A stretch of DNA of 64,000 bases from Mycobacterium sp. JS623 (GCF_000328565.1 NC_019958.1:1-64000), one strand, 5' to 3'. Positions 17,250 through 26,015 are shown, counted from the stretch's first letter. Notes: generated by a model from the sequence alone, not told the origin. Numbers and translations: made by a program.

Positions 17250-17927
17250 TCACCAACCGGCGAGGCCGGCGTGCATCAAGCACTCCGCATCGGACAGGTA
17301 CGCGGCCCTGAGGTCACTCGGTAGATCCATCCACCGCCGCCCGTGCCGATGCGCCAACACCGCTCCTATTGCCGCGGCCGTGCGGTCGCGCCCGACGGTT
17401 TGAGCCGCAGGAGGTGCCGACGAGGGGACCGGCGGCAGCGGTGACCGCGCCGCCGCGACGGGTTCCCCGGTTTGAGCCGCGAATCGCCGCGACCAGAGAA
17501 TCCGCGCGGACTCCGACACCGACACTGCGATCGTCACCCAGGCGTCCCATTCCTCTGGGTCGGCCTCCTCGATATGAGACGACGGATAGACGGCCGTCTC
17601 GCGCCAATGGGGATGTCTGGCGTTGAGGTAGGACATGAACCACTCCATGGAGCGATCGAATTCGAAGACCTCGGCTTCCAACGCCGGCGATACGGTGTCA
17701 CCGGGATCTCGATCCACCCAGGACGGAGTCATGCCCTGGTCGATCAGCGCATCGGCGTCAGCGAGATATTCCACCTGCACCTCACCAGACAGCGACACCC
17801 AACCGCTCCCGTGATTGCCCGCCAACCGTGCAGCGATCGACAGCCGTAGATCCTCGCGAGGCGCCACCGACTGGCGTCGCGCCGCGTGCTCGGCACCGTC
17901 GATTGACGTGGCGTCGTCGGTCAACAT
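17250..17927 (-). CDS. hypothetical protein with internal duplication
   Basis: 225 aa, acidic. The N-terminal segment about residues 27-67 (GWVSLSGEVQVEYLADADAL) and the C-terminal segment about 183-225 (RWMDLPSDLRAAYLSDAECL) share spacing and residues: an LA-N/H-HG stretch, W-x-x-L, YL-D-A and a final G. The central part carries EEADPEEWDAWVTIAVSVSE. The duplication suggests two copies of a small helical module around a variable centre. Function unknown; no motif of a known enzyme. Confidence 0.62.
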   Translation of the reverse strand: MLTDDATSIDGAEHAARRQSVAPREDLRLSIAARLAGNHGSGWVSLSGEVQVEYLADADALIDQGMTPSWVDRDPGDTVSPALEAEVFEFDRSMEWFMSYLNARHPHWRETAVYPSSHIEEADPEEWDAWVTIAVSVSESARILWSRRFAAQTGEPVAAARSPLPPVPSSAPPAAQTVGRDRTAAAIGAVLAHRHGRRWMDLPSDLRAAYLSDAECLMHAGLAGW

Positions 17928-18154
17928 CGTCCCCCATAGCGGTCTCGGTCTGTAGTGGCGTGGACCATACCCCCGGCGCCGGACGACTGCCGGGACAAAC
18001 GCGTCACGCGCCCGCTATTTCGTATCGACGACGACGCCGTGCCCGGAGCACGGGGCCTTCACTGGTCGGGCGCGCCGCCGTCTGAACGCTCACGGCTGCC
18101 GAAGACCGACCGTCACGCCCGTACGGTGCCAACTCAGCTGCGCTGCCGTGGCGC

Positions 18155-19063
18155 TTAAGACGGGTTGAGGAAGTATTGCTCGATACGGGCCCTCGTCCGC
18201 TCACCCCAGTCAGTCGACAGGGCCGACATGAGGTTGTGCCAACGCCCCAGCCATAGCGCGTGAACCGCGGAAGGATTGCCCTCGTTGTACGCCGGCGCAG
18301 CGGTCGCCCAGGCGCGAGCAAGGCCGGCGGCTAGATCATCGACGATCCAATACACCAGCTCCTGCCGGTTGTCGGTAGTCCGCGGTGGCGTGCCTGCCAG
18401 CCCGTAGTAGGTTGCGGACGCTCCGTTCAACACGTATCCCGGAGCCTGCTCCGCATCGCTGATGAGGTCCGGAATCACTTCGGGCGCTGCTGCCGCAACG
18501 GCAGCCAGTTGGGACACCCACACCTCGAGGTCGCCGTCGACCTCGTCATAACCTAACGTCGACCCCGCCTCCGGTAGATCCCCCGCACCACTGGTTCCTG
18601 ATGTCTCGTTGGCGGTCCCGATCTCGGTATCAATTCTGGCCTCGGCGTCGGCCCCGGGTGCCGGGGGCTCGGGTCCCGCCGCGACGGTGACGTCGTCGAT
18701 GTAGGCCTCCCCCACGGCACCGATGTACGGGCTCGACAGGTCGTCGACCTCCTCGGGATTCAGGACGTAGGCAAGGTGAACCCGAAGCTGCCGGACACCC
18801 TGCAGGGATTCACTTCCGCCGGCCACGGCCACCGCGCGAACCCACAAGAATGGGCCGTGCTCGTCGAATTCCACCGTCAGCGAGGCATCGCCCGGGTGAG
18901 CATCCAGGGGAATGTGAAACCGCACCGGCCAGTCGAGCTCGACGATCCAGACTTGCCAGCCGTTGGGATCGGGCAAGCGGCGCGTCAGGGTGCCCGATAC
19001 CGGGAGCTGGACCGCCAATTCCGGCGGCCCGTTGTGCAGCGCACTGACCGCGATTCTCACCAT
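18155..19063 (-). CDS. hypothetical protein, paralogue of 55318-56328
   Basis: 302 aa from ATG 19063. N-terminal 130 residues are beta-rich; residues 135-180 are Glu/Ala/Thr-rich linker; the C-terminal 110 residues contain YWIVDDLAAGLARAWA and WGERTRARIEQYFL, which align with YWVVDDVTRSLAMAWA and WEAKTRARIAEL of the + strand gene at 55318. Two dispersed copies in one window imply an element-specific family. I do not recognise the domain. Confidence 0.65.
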   Translation of the reverse strand: MVRIAVSALHNGPPELAVQLPVSGTLTRRLPDPNGWQVWIVELDWPVRFHIPLDAHPGDASLTVEFDEHGPFLWVRAVAVAGGSESLQGVRQLRVHLAYVLNPEEVDDLSSPYIGAVGEAYIDDVTVAAGPEPPAPGADAEARIDTEIGTANETSGTSGAGDLPEAGSTLGYDEVDGDLEVWVSQLAAVAAAAPEVIPDLISDAEQAPGYVLNGASATYYGLAGTPPRTTDNRQELVYWIVDDLAAGLARAWATAAPAYNEGNPSAVHALWLGRWHNLMSALSTDWGERTRARIEQYFLNPS

Positions 19064-19144
19064 GGCCGTAACGTAGCAAGCTCGTCGCCATTGCGACGTT
19101 CGCTGATCACGCGTGCCGACCTGAACCCCGCGTCCGGGGGCCGG

Positions 19145-19564
19145 CTACACCGGGAAGTCATGGATCGGCACGACATCGGGGGCACCCAGACCCACCAGCT
19201 CGGCGGGTAGCCGCGCGTCTCGGTGCCCCCTGGCCAACCTCCCGTTATTGAGATGGAACCGGCCGGTCGCGGAATTGAGCACCACCGGCGACAGGTACCA
19301 GGTCACACCATCGGGCGTGCCGAACCCCCGCAGATAGGACGTCGAACTGTGGCCCGTATCGGCATCGAGCGAGGTGACCTTGGTGGCCCAATCCACCGAA
19401 ACCAGGGCGTAGAGCCGCTCGACTGCATAGTCAGCCGGGCTAACCTCATACCCCTGAACGAGCGCATCGACCACCGTCCCAGGCTCCGGGTGCCGAGGAA
19501 ACGAATGCACGTGCCCCACCAGGATCAGGGACTCGCCCTGTGTTGTCATGGCCTCAAAAATCAT
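19145..19564 (-). CDS. hypothetical protein, 139 aa
   Basis: ATG 19564 has GGAAG 6 nt upstream. Begins MIFEAMTTQGESLILVGHVH; a beta-rich protein with an aromatic middle (YLRGFGTPDGVTWYLSPVVL). The HVHSFPRHPE segment has two His but not a metal-site pattern I can name. Function unknown. Confidence 0.6.
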   Translation of the reverse strand: MIFEAMTTQGESLILVGHVHSFPRHPEPGTVVDALVQGYEVSPADYAVERLYALVSVDWATKVTSLDADTGHSSTSYLRGFGTPDGVTWYLSPVVLNSATGRFHLNNGRLARGHRDARLPAELVGLGAPDVVPIHDFPV

Positions 19565-19627
19565 CGCTCACTTCCCAGTCTGCCTGTGGTATTTCATCAT
19601 TCACCCCTAGCGCGGCGACCCAGCGGG

Positions 19628-19828
19628 TCAGTCCAGCGTCACGGGCCGTCCTAGTGCGCGCAGCAATGATCCAACCGCGGCGGACAGTTCTGCAGCCTCT
19701 CGTACGCCCGCAGTGTCCACATCATCCGGGTCGGCGGCCCGTTCGTACTCCACATGACGCCTGGCGAGATCATTGAGAAGACAGTTGATTTCGCCTCCAG
19801 GCGCTGCTGCGCCAGCGATCTGATCCAT
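19628..19828 (-). CDS. small helical acidic protein, 66 aa
   Basis: ATG 19828. Mostly two helices (INCLLNDLARRHVEYERAAD, then VREAAELSAAVGSLLRALGR). Spaced 63 nt upstream of the 19564 gene on the same strand. No family recognised. Confidence 0.58.
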   Translation of the reverse strand: MDQIAGAAAPGGEINCLLNDLARRHVEYERAADPDDVDTAGVREAAELSAAVGSLLRALGRPVTLD

Positions 19829-20318
19829 ACCCCGCCCATTCCCTTCGCCCTGGGAAACGACAAGCCCCAGACGGAGACCCCGCCCGAAGGGTCCACGTGC
19901 TACCCGGCGTGAACGGCTGCACCATATCCACGCCGGCTACCCGCCCCGTCCGCACGACACGTGAACAACCCCATCAATTTTTCGCGGCCCCACCCAGGGC
20001 GGTGGCTCGCCAGTTGTCGACGCGCTGCGTCGATTCGCCGAGGCCCTGGCCACCACCGACCCCCTTCGTGGGCCGGCCACGTGGGTGTCGTCGGTCCGGG
20101 CGAATGTTCGCGGGACTGCGGGCAAGGTGTTGGTGACGTTGTTGAAGGCTGGCGACCGCGACACTCACCCTCACCAACAAACCCGCACGACACGCACCCG
20201 CCCTCGAACACCGGAACCTCGGTGGGTGCCACCCTCGCCATCGAGGCAACGCGCACCGCCGGACTTCGCAGCACACATTCGAGGCGGCTCGCCAGTCTCC
20301 TACGCCGATGGGAATCGC
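19829..20318. other. intergenic, no supported gene
   Basis: Frames on both strands are open here, one on the minus strand with a CVSCGFVGEGEC stretch, but none has start signals and their Arg/Pro-rich translations are antisense to each other. Likely holds the promoter of the hydrolase gene at 20319 and of the minus-strand run starting at 19828. Confidence 0.35.
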
Positions 20319-21233
20319 ATGATGAATAGTTCTCGCCTGCAGCGGGTTTACACATCGGACGGAACGGCACTGGCCTATCGCCAGATCGGATCACCGACCG
20401 CCCCTCTTACCGTCGTGTTCTCGCATGGCTTCTGCTTGACGATGGACGCCTGGCTACCGCAGGCACGTCATTTGAGCACCGCTCTCGGAGACACCGTCCG
20501 CCTCGTTCTCTACGACCACCGCGGGCACGGCCAGTCCGACACCCCTGACGACCACGCGACCTACACCCTTGATCAACTCGGTGACGACCTCGCCACGATC
20601 ATCACCTCGCTGAGCTTCAACCAACCCGTTGTGCTCGTCGGACACTCGATGGGTGGGATGGCTGCTCTCTCGTTCGCAGCGCGCCACCCCGAGATGGTCA
20701 GCCGTATCGCCGGCATTGGCCTCATCTCCACCGCCGCGGGACGACTCGATACCTGTGGTCTGGGTCGCGCACTAGCGACCCCAGCGGTGCCCCTGATGCA
20801 GTACTGCGCCCGCCAGGCTCCCGGCATCACCAGTCGGCTATGGTCCCTGGCCCGCAACACCATCGCGCCACTGCTGGGTGTTCCCGTCACGGCCAGCCCG
20901 ACACTGCGCGCGAATCAGACATGCTGCCGCATGATCAGCGACACACCGATCGCCACTATCGCCGCGCTACTGAGCACCTTTCGGACACACGACGAGACAG
21001 CCGCACTCCCGAGACTGGCCCACCTGCCCGCCTTCGTCGCCTGCGGCAGCGCGGACAGAATCACCCCGTTGCAGCATTCGCTCGACCTCGCGGCCGCACT
21101 ACCCGGAGCTGAATTCCTGCAGGTGCCTGGCGCGGGACACATGCTCGAACTCGAACGCCCCCAACAGGTCAACGACGGCCTGCTACGCCTCATCGCACGC
21201 ATCCAGAACAATCACGTCATGGCGCACGCCTAA
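20319..21233 (+). CDS. alpha/beta-fold hydrolase
   Basis: 304 aa from ATG 20319 (or 20322). Classic alpha/beta hydrolase: oxyanion region VVFSHGFC, nucleophile elbow GHSMGG with Ser as nucleophile, acid in CGSADRITP, and catalytic His in GAGHMLELE near the C-terminus. It would act on an ester, lactone or similar bond in the cytoplasm; the substrate cannot be inferred. Closest in style to mycobacterial lipase/peroxidase-like hydrolases. It is followed by a 52-aa gene 26 nt downstream, probably co-transcribed. Confidence 0.85.
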   Translation: MMNSSRLQRVYTSDGTALAYRQIGSPTAPLTVVFSHGFCLTMDAWLPQARHLSTALGDTVRLVLYDHRGHGQSDTPDDHATYTLDQLGDDLATIITSLSFNQPVVLVGHSMGGMAALSFAARHPEMVSRIAGIGLISTAAGRLDTCGLGRALATPAVPLMQYCARQAPGITSRLWSLARNTIAPLLGVPVTASPTLRANQTCCRMISDTPIATIAALLSTFRTHDETAALPRLAHLPAFVACGSADRITPLQHSLDLAAALPGAEFLQVPGAGHMLELERPQQVNDGLLRLIARIQNNHVMAHA

Positions 21234-21259
21234 CCGAGAACGGACAGAGGTCTGCTCAG

Positions 21260-21418
21260 ATGTACACCGAAGACATGGATTTGGACCAGGCACGCCAGTG
21301 GAGCGCTCAACTCCAACGCCAAATCGACGATCCCGCATCCCAATCCAGCTCACGACGACAGCAGATTCGCCAGGACCTCGAAGACGTCACCGAGCGCATT
21401 GCCTACCTCACCCGCTGA
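21260..21418 (+). CDS. small charged helical protein, 52 aa
   Basis: ATG 21260 with AGAGG 9 nt upstream. Begins MYTEDMDLDQARQWSAQLQR and continues Gln/Arg/Asp-rich to ERIAYLTR, a probable two-helix coiled hairpin. Likely translated with the hydrolase upstream. Function unknown. Confidence 0.62.
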   Translation: MYTEDMDLDQARQWSAQLQRQIDDPASQSSSRRQQIRQDLEDVTERIAYLTR

Positions 21419-21433
21419 GACACCGTCGGCACC

Positions 21434-21877
21434 TTAGGGATCGCCGATAGCATCCACCGCGGCGTTGAAGTAAGCGTCACTCGCATTGTCAGCGCACTGC
21501 CAGTAGACGCAGCCGGAACGGGCACCCATCACGTGGTCGTAAACATTGCCTGCGGCAACGGCTTTGGCGATGCTCTCTGCGTTCGGGTAGTGAACGCGTT
21601 CCACGACGCCGAGACGTTCCAGCGCCAGGATCTGCGGCCGAAGTTGCGGCCCCTTTGGCCCGGGCGTCTCCCAGCACCAGGCTGGACAGTGTGGGTAAAC
21701 GCCACCAGCGCGACCTGCCCAGTCGGGGCACACCGGACCGCGCGGACTGTTGCAGTTGCGGCCGCCATCAGCTACGCGCACGATGATCTCGGGCGTTGGC
21801 AAAGGGGCCTCGGCAGCTTCCAAAACCGATACAATCAGCGTGCGTAGAGCAACCGAACGCGCGGCCGGCCTACCCAT
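21434..21877 (-). CDS. hypothetical Cys-rich protein, 147 aa
   Basis: ATG 21877 with GGGGA upstream. An N-terminal helical part (LRTLIVSVLEAAEAPLPTPE, then IIVRVAD) looks like the start of a winged helix; the middle contains NCNSPRGPVCPDW and HCPAWCWETPGP, four or more cysteines that could bind zinc; the C-terminal half RPQILALERLGVVERVHYPN resembles a wing and recognition helix. Possibly a zinc-decorated HTH protein; this is inference from pattern only. Confidence 0.6.
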   Translation of the reverse strand: MGRPAARSVALRTLIVSVLEAAEAPLPTPEIIVRVADGGRNCNSPRGPVCPDWAGRAGGVYPHCPAWCWETPGPKGPQLRPQILALERLGVVERVHYPNAESIAKAVAAGNVYDHVMGARSGCVYWQCADNASDAYFNAAVDAIGDP

Positions 21878-21913
21878 CGCATCCCCTACAGCAATCTTGC
21901 AGCACGACAAGCC

Positions 21914-22492
21914 TTACGCCTTGGCCTCGTACCCCAAGACCGTTCGGCAACTGGGGCATAGCGTCTTGATCCGACTGTATTGGGGCCCGGTGGATAGCGA
22001 TCCCTCGGCTCCGCACCGCTCGCAGATCGTGGCCGACCGGCGTTCAGCTTCGGCAATCAAGGCATCGAACTCTGTACGCACAGCCATGTTTTCGGTGTGT
22101 GCGTAGTACCGGAGGGTCGCGAATTTCTCTTTGGCCTGATGTAGCTCGTAGTCGGGATCCAGCGCCGCCAATCCGGCGTCGAGTGCCGCTAGCAGCGGAT
22201 ACCAGCCTGCATCACAGGACACCCATCGGCCCCATCGTTCTGGAATGCGCAGCAGAATGGCAATGAGCGCCTCCCGGTAGGGCCCGGCGTCACTCGGTAG
22301 GTGCAGACTGTCGCGGACCTGCTCGAGATCCAGATTGAGTTGAGCCAGCTGCCGGGCATAGGCCGTCACGCCGGCGTCGTCGATCGTTCCGGCTGCGAGT
22401 CCGCGCATGAGGTCATCAAGCGCGGTCCGCGCTGCCGAGCGAACCTGGTCACGTCCGGTCAGCTCGTCGACCTCGTCCCCGTCGCCATTCAT
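21914..22492 (-). CDS. hypothetical protein with C-terminal zinc ribbon
   Basis: 192 aa, ATG 22492 preceded by GAGAGGGGGA. Helical N-terminal 90 residues, a Trp-rich centre (RWGRWVSCDAGWYPLLAALD), and a C-terminal zinc ribbon with C157, C160, C179 and C182 (CERCGAEG and LCPSC). The segment KFATLRYYAHTE just before the ribbon is a recurrent feature of phage and plasmid proteins of this type. Probable nucleic-acid or structural zinc protein; no reaction can be named. Directly upstream of 21434-21877. Confidence 0.7.
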   Translation of the reverse strand: MNGDGDEVDELTGRDQVRSAARTALDDLMRGLAAGTIDDAGVTAYARQLAQLNLDLEQVRDSLHLPSDAGPYREALIAILLRIPERWGRWVSCDAGWYPLLAALDAGLAALDPDYELHQAKEKFATLRYYAHTENMAVRTEFDALIAEAERRSATICERCGAEGSLSTGPQYSRIKTLCPSCRTVLGYEAKA

Positions 22493-22619
22493 CTCAATCG
22501 ATCCCCCTCTCCGGCAGCGATGACCATCGCCCGCCGGTGAGGGTGGTCCGTCGCGCTGTCAACCCTAAGTCGGACGCGCTGCTGTCTCACGGATCGACGC
22601 CGATCGAGGCATCGAATCT

Positions 22620-22766
22620 TCATCCGCTGTTCCCGAGGCACCGGGGGCTCCTCCGCCGAGGTGCACCAGGGGTGCCCGTACGCACGTCGTCGATGGGAAG
22701 GTTTCCCGCGACCGGTCGAGCACCACCCTGGGGCGTGAACACGCCACCGATCGTCTTCCCCGACAT
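22620..22766 (-). CDS. small basic hypothetical protein, 48 aa
   Basis: ATG 22766 with GGGGAG 5 nt upstream; strong third-position GC. Begins MSGKTIGGVFTPQGGARPVA and ends Arg/Ser-rich. Another minus frame crosses this region (FYAVRTEELLAGQSE upstream of the start) and may be the end of a degraded gene. Function unknown. Confidence 0.5.
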   Translation of the reverse strand: MSGKTIGGVFTPQGGARPVAGNLPIDDVRTGTPGAPRRRSPRCLGNSG

Positions 22767-22886
22767 TCCTGCTCCCCAAAAGTGTCGGTCGCCGTGCGCT
22801 CCGACTGACCGGCCAACAATTCCTCTGTGCGCACCGCGTAGAACGCGACAGCGGGACTATCGATCAACATCGGGACGGCGGGGACC

Positions 22887-23111
22887 ATGCAGACATCATC
22901 AGACAAGCTTGCCGAGGCTCGTTCCTCGCTTCATCTCGCCGTCGCCGCGGCCGACGATCCCGACTATCGACGGCAACACGCTCACCACGCATCGACCCTT
23001 GCGGCTGATGTGGTGCTGTCGAGCGATTCGAGTCCCGAGCAGAAACGTACGGCCGCCCTGTATCTGGATGAGGCTCTGGCAATGAAATCGCCGGCACGGC
23101 AGGGGGACTGA
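22887..23111 (+). CDS. small helical protein, 74 aa
   Basis: ATG 22887 with GGGG 4 nt before it. Two long Ala-rich helices (LAEARSSLHLAVAAADDPDY, then a second ending YLDEALAMKS). First of three consecutive + strand mini-genes. No family recognised. Confidence 0.62.
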   Translation: MQTSSDKLAEARSSLHLAVAAADDPDYRRQHAHHASTLAADVVLSSDSSPEQKRTAALYLDEALAMKSPARQGD

Positions 23112-23149
23112 GCGATGCTCTCCATTCCGTCGCGGCGGCGGAGTGTCTG

Positions 23150-23314
23150 ATGGCCTTGGTGTTGAGCGCTGGCTGCGATCTGTGCGGGGCGGAAGCGGAG
23201 TGGACAGCTGCGGTGCGCCACGGGAATGTCGACGTCGACGGAGATCCCGTCGACGACGGGTGGTCCTGTGACCTCGACGGCGAGTTCTGTCCAGCCTGCG
23301 TGGCTGCCCGATGA
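23150..23314 (+). CDS. small Cys-rich, zinc-ribbon-like protein, 54 aa
   Basis: ATG 23150 with GGCGGAG 7 nt upstream. C9/C12 (CDLCGAEAEW) and C47/C50 (FCPACVAAR) form a CxxC...CxxC pair typical of a zinc ribbon, separated by an acidic Asp-rich loop. Its TGA overlaps the ATG of the next gene. Probable zinc mini-protein; role unknown. Confidence 0.62.
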   Translation: MALVLSAGCDLCGAEAEWTAAVRHGNVDVDGDPVDDGWSCDLDGEFCPACVAAR

Positions 23315-23481
23315 CGTTCGCCAAGTGCTGCTGGCGGTGTGGGCGGTGGGGCACTCACCAGTTCAGGTCGTCCAGCTTCAACGATTGCGGGCGAGGCCGC
23401 GAGTGGGAATGCGCCAACGACCGCGCGTGCCGCCGCCGGGCTGAAACCACAGCTCCTCTGGGTCCTTCCGCGCAACAATGA
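23311..23481 (+). CDS. small Cys-rich basic protein, 56 aa
   Basis: ATG 23311 overlaps the previous stop (ATGA), so it is translationally coupled. Cysteines at 6, 7, 10, 26, 34 and 40 (KCCWRCGRWG, NDCGRGREWEC, DRACRRR) suggest a treble-clef-like zinc finger. High third-position GC supports this frame over the antisense frame, which is also open. Confidence 0.55.
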   Translation: MTFAKCCWRCGRWGTHQFRSSSFNDCGRGREWECANDRACRRRAETTAPLGPSAQQ

Positions 23482-23612
23482 CTCGCGGAGACACCCGCAG
23501 ATCGTGCAGGGATGCGACGGTTGGCGCCGCTTCGCTGAACGGGTAGCGATCTCGCGCGACACGGACAGTAGTCGATGACTGTCGTTGCGTGACAGGGGCT
23601 TACCGTGCCGAC

Positions 23613-23758
23613 TCAGAGCGGGATGGCAGAGCAGTAGCCACAATCTAGGCAGACCTGCACAACCAGATGCGGGCCCGGTCGCTCGGTGCGAGGCACGTCG
23701 AAGGGGTTGCGATGTCGAGATCGCCGCAGTCGCCGCCACCGCATTGGGGGCAGATCAT
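23613..23758 (-). pseudogene. frameshifted zinc-ribbon mini-gene
   Basis: ATG 23758 has GGGAA 5 nt upstream and starts 10 nt after the stop of the winged-helix gene. The first frame reads MICPQCGGGDCGDLDIATP then drifts and stops early; the next frame supplies VVQVCLDCGYCSAIPL and a TGA at 23613. One extra C in the minus-strand C run (G run at 23703-23706 on +) would join them into a 48-aa CxxC...CxxC protein. Either a sequencing error, a fresh mutation or a slippage-controlled gene. Confidence 0.55.
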
Positions 23759-23768
23759 CCGTTCCCGA

Positions 23769-24017
23769 TCACAACTCGCGATCGGCAACGTGATCGCGGC
23801 CAGCCGGCGTCAGGTGATACTTGTAGGCGGTCGACGCTGGCCGGTGTCGCCTCTCGATTAAGCCCTTGCGACACAGCGCCGCCAGCAGCGATGACACATC
23901 ATTGGCATCGTGACCGCCGACGTCCATCGGGCGAAACCATTCGTCGGGATCGAACCCGGCGCGTTGGACCTGGCCGAGCATCCACGCCTGGTTGGCCGTC
24001 AATTTGAGATCGCCCAT
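23769..24017 (-). CDS. small winged-helix-like regulator, 82 aa
   Basis: ATG 24017 with GAGGAAG upstream. Helical start KLTANQAWMLGQVQRAG, then DVSSLLAALCRKGLIERRHR (recognition helix) and a wing with YKYHLTPAGRDHVADREL, the pattern of MarR/PadR-like mini-regulators. Predicted DNA-binding protein. Co-directional with the broken zinc-ribbon gene downstream and the 70-aa gene upstream. Confidence 0.68.
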   Translation of the reverse strand: MGDLKLTANQAWMLGQVQRAGFDPDEWFRPMDVGGHDANDVSSLLAALCRKGLIERRHRPASTAYKYHLTPAGRDHVADREL

Positions 24018-24056
24018 AGCTTCCTCGCTTCGTCGTCGACGTCGGCACGGCAGCGG

Positions 24057-24269
24057 CTACCCGCGATCAACGATCCGCCCGTGCTCGTCGACCTGGACTT
24101 CGACGCCGTTGTAGTCGAAGTGTCGAAACCGGGCCTCCTGATAGGTGTAGGTCCCACGGTCAACCGGCGGCTCTGACACGTCGACCGTGTGATAGGGCAC
24201 CTTGTGCGCACGCCCGTACACACACGGACCCAACTCCGAGTGTGTCCACGTGCAAGAGATCGCCGACAT
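24057..24269 (-). CDS. small hypothetical protein, 70 aa
   Basis: ATG 24269 has AAGGAGG 4 nt upstream, an excellent signal. Begins MSAISCTWTHSELGPCVYGR and ends EVQVDEHGRIVDRG; beta-rich with two cysteines. Heads the run 24269 to 23613. Function unknown. Confidence 0.65.
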   Translation of the reverse strand: MSAISCTWTHSELGPCVYGRAHKVPYHTVDVSEPPVDRGTYTYQEARFRHFDYNGVEVQVDEHGRIVDRG

Positions 24270-24570
24270 GCGTCCTCCTTCGGTCGGCCGGCCGCGAGTA
24301 GCGCTGCTGTGACTGTCCGGCGTATACCTCTCGCCCGGCGTTTGATCACCGCGACGACGACCTGTATCGCAATCGAGGCCTTCTCCATGGTGGCGGCCCC
24401 GGCGGCCACCTCCGGTCATCTCTGGCGTGTCGGCACCACTTTGTCGCCCACCGCCCAGAGCCTTGAGCTACACGCACGCACGACGTGGCGATACCCCAGG
24501 ACCGCACCCCAGCCGTTTAACCTCGATGGGCAGGTGAGGCGACGTCGACGAATCGGTTGGGGGTGAAGCG
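24270..24570. other. divergent intergenic region
   Basis: Separates the minus-strand gene starting at 24269 from the + strand gene starting at 24571. I see no supported gene; it probably carries both promoters. Confidence 0.35.
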
Positions 24571-25479
24571 GTGACGGGCGGGGACGCTGTAGAGGGTGCT
24601 TTCGGCGGCGCCGACGCCACCGAAGACGGCATCGACGGACCGGACACCGCACCTATTCCGCTGCCACCGGCATCACCATTCACACCGTTTTCATGGGCCG
24701 CCATTCCCCCGACGTCCCCGTCCGACGGCGCGCCACCCCTCGGCGAGGAGCAGTACTCCCAGGTCAGGCAGCCGCCCGCGGCGACGATCGGCGCCACTCC
24801 TGCGCAGCGCCCTGAGCCGGGCTACGGCCACACACCGGTCCGTCGGGAGGACCGCTTCGCACGGCAAGCATCCCCGTTTACGCCCACCCCACCGGCGGGG
24901 CGCCGGCGCACTCGCCTCGCGCTGGCGATCACGGCCGCGGCGGTCATCGCAGGAGCGATCGTCACAGTGGCCGTCAGCACCAGCGACGGCGGCGGCGAGG
25001 ACGGTCAGAACGGCACTGGCAGCGTCAGCAATGGACCCCACCCGCGTGACGACGCGGCGGAGACCAAGCTGCGCACCCTGCTGCCGACCGGTTACGGACC
25101 CTCAGCGTGCACAGCGGTCGATCCCGAAGGCAACGCGACGGCCACAATCCGATGCACCGCCAACACCGACCCGGGCGGCCCACAGTCGGCAACCTTCTCA
25201 CTGTTCGGCGACGCGGCCGCCCTGAGGGCCGCATTCACCAAGGCGACAGCTGACAACTCTGTGGTGGTGTGCCCGGGCAACATTCAAAGCCCAGGCCCGT
25301 GGCGCCGAAACAGCGCACCCCAGCAATCGGCCGGGGACCTGCTGTGTGCCCTGGACACGTCCCGCACGCCGATCATGGCCTGGACCAGCACGCGTGACCT
25401 CCTGCTGGCCGAGATAACAGGGGACCTGCCGACAACATCGCTCAGCGGTCTCTACTCTTGGTGGACGACCCACTCCTGA
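24571..25479 (+). CDS. membrane-anchored extracytoplasmic protein
   Basis: 302 aa from GTG 24571 (GGGGG-rich site upstream). Residues 1-110 are a Pro/Ala/Thr-rich cytoplasmic region; 115-135 is a membrane segment (LALAITAAAVIAGAIVTVAV); the outer domain has paired cysteines (GPSACTAV, TIRCTANTD, VVVCPGN, DLLCALD), as in mycobacterial secreted domains that follow Ser/Thr kinases or stand alone beside them. It may sense or bind something outside the membrane; no catalytic site is visible. Confidence 0.7.
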   Translation: MTGGDAVEGAFGGADATEDGIDGPDTAPIPLPPASPFTPFSWAAIPPTSPSDGAPPLGEEQYSQVRQPPAATIGATPAQRPEPGYGHTPVRREDRFARQASPFTPTPPAGRRRTRLALAITAAAVIAGAIVTVAVSTSDGGGEDGQNGTGSVSNGPHPRDDAAETKLRTLLPTGYGPSACTAVDPEGNATATIRCTANTDPGGPQSATFSLFGDAAALRAAFTKATADNSVVVCPGNIQSPGPWRRNSAPQQSAGDLLCALDTSRTPIMAWTSTRDLLLAEITGDLPTTSLSGLYSWWTTHS

Positions 25480-25545
25480 ATCTGGCTGAACGTTGATCGG
25501 CCGACAAGGCGCCGCGACGCCGTTCCATCAAGGGTCGAACCGGAG

Positions 25546-25845
25546 CTAGAAATCGAACACGTGCATGTCGGATTTGCGCGTGACATTGATGACCTCCACC
25601 GGCCTTTCGCAGCCCTGGGGTCGCGGCAAGGCGTAGCGGGCGTCCCCCTTCAACTCGCCCATGTTCTTGGCGGTCGAGAGAAAAGTGGTATCGAGGCTGA
25701 ACATGACGTAGCCACCGTCCTCATCTACGTCGATAACGTCCCCGGCCGCCTCCAGCTCGGCGATGACAGTGACCATGGGTACGGTCCCGTCGAGGTGGTA
25801 ACGGCCGACGGCGTACCAGTGCATGTCCTCCATCGTCAGTGCCAT
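25546..25845 (-). CDS. hypothetical protein, 99 aa
   Basis: ATG 25845 with AGGAGG upstream. Begins MALTMEDMHWYAVGRYHLDG; acidic and beta-rich, ending VTRKSDMHVFDF. Convergent with 24571-25479. Function unknown. Confidence 0.62.
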   Translation of the reverse strand: MALTMEDMHWYAVGRYHLDGTVPMVTVIAELEAAGDVIDVDEDGGYVMFSLDTTFLSTAKNMGELKGDARYALPRPQGCERPVEVINVTRKSDMHVFDF

Positions 25846-26015
25846 GATTGACCTCCTGTCCCCCAGATCTGATCCGCGTCGTGTTTGCCGAAGCTCCCCC
25901 GCCCGCCAGCCCCCGGTACGAGAATCACCCGGTTGAATAACGCTCCCCCGCAGCGCTTTACGCGCGTCGAGTAGCTGTACCTGTCATCGTTGGAGCCCGG
26001 TGACGGTTGGCGGTA

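Noticed and set aside
23400..23590. Minus-strand frame with ARDRYPFSEAAPTVASLHD
   Set aside because: Reads plausibly, but has no start with ribosome site and is antisense to the coupled Cys-rich gene at 23311.
22864..23739. 291-codon minus-strand frame
   Set aside because: Shadow of the three + strand mini-genes; Pro/Ser/Arg-rich translation without domain features.
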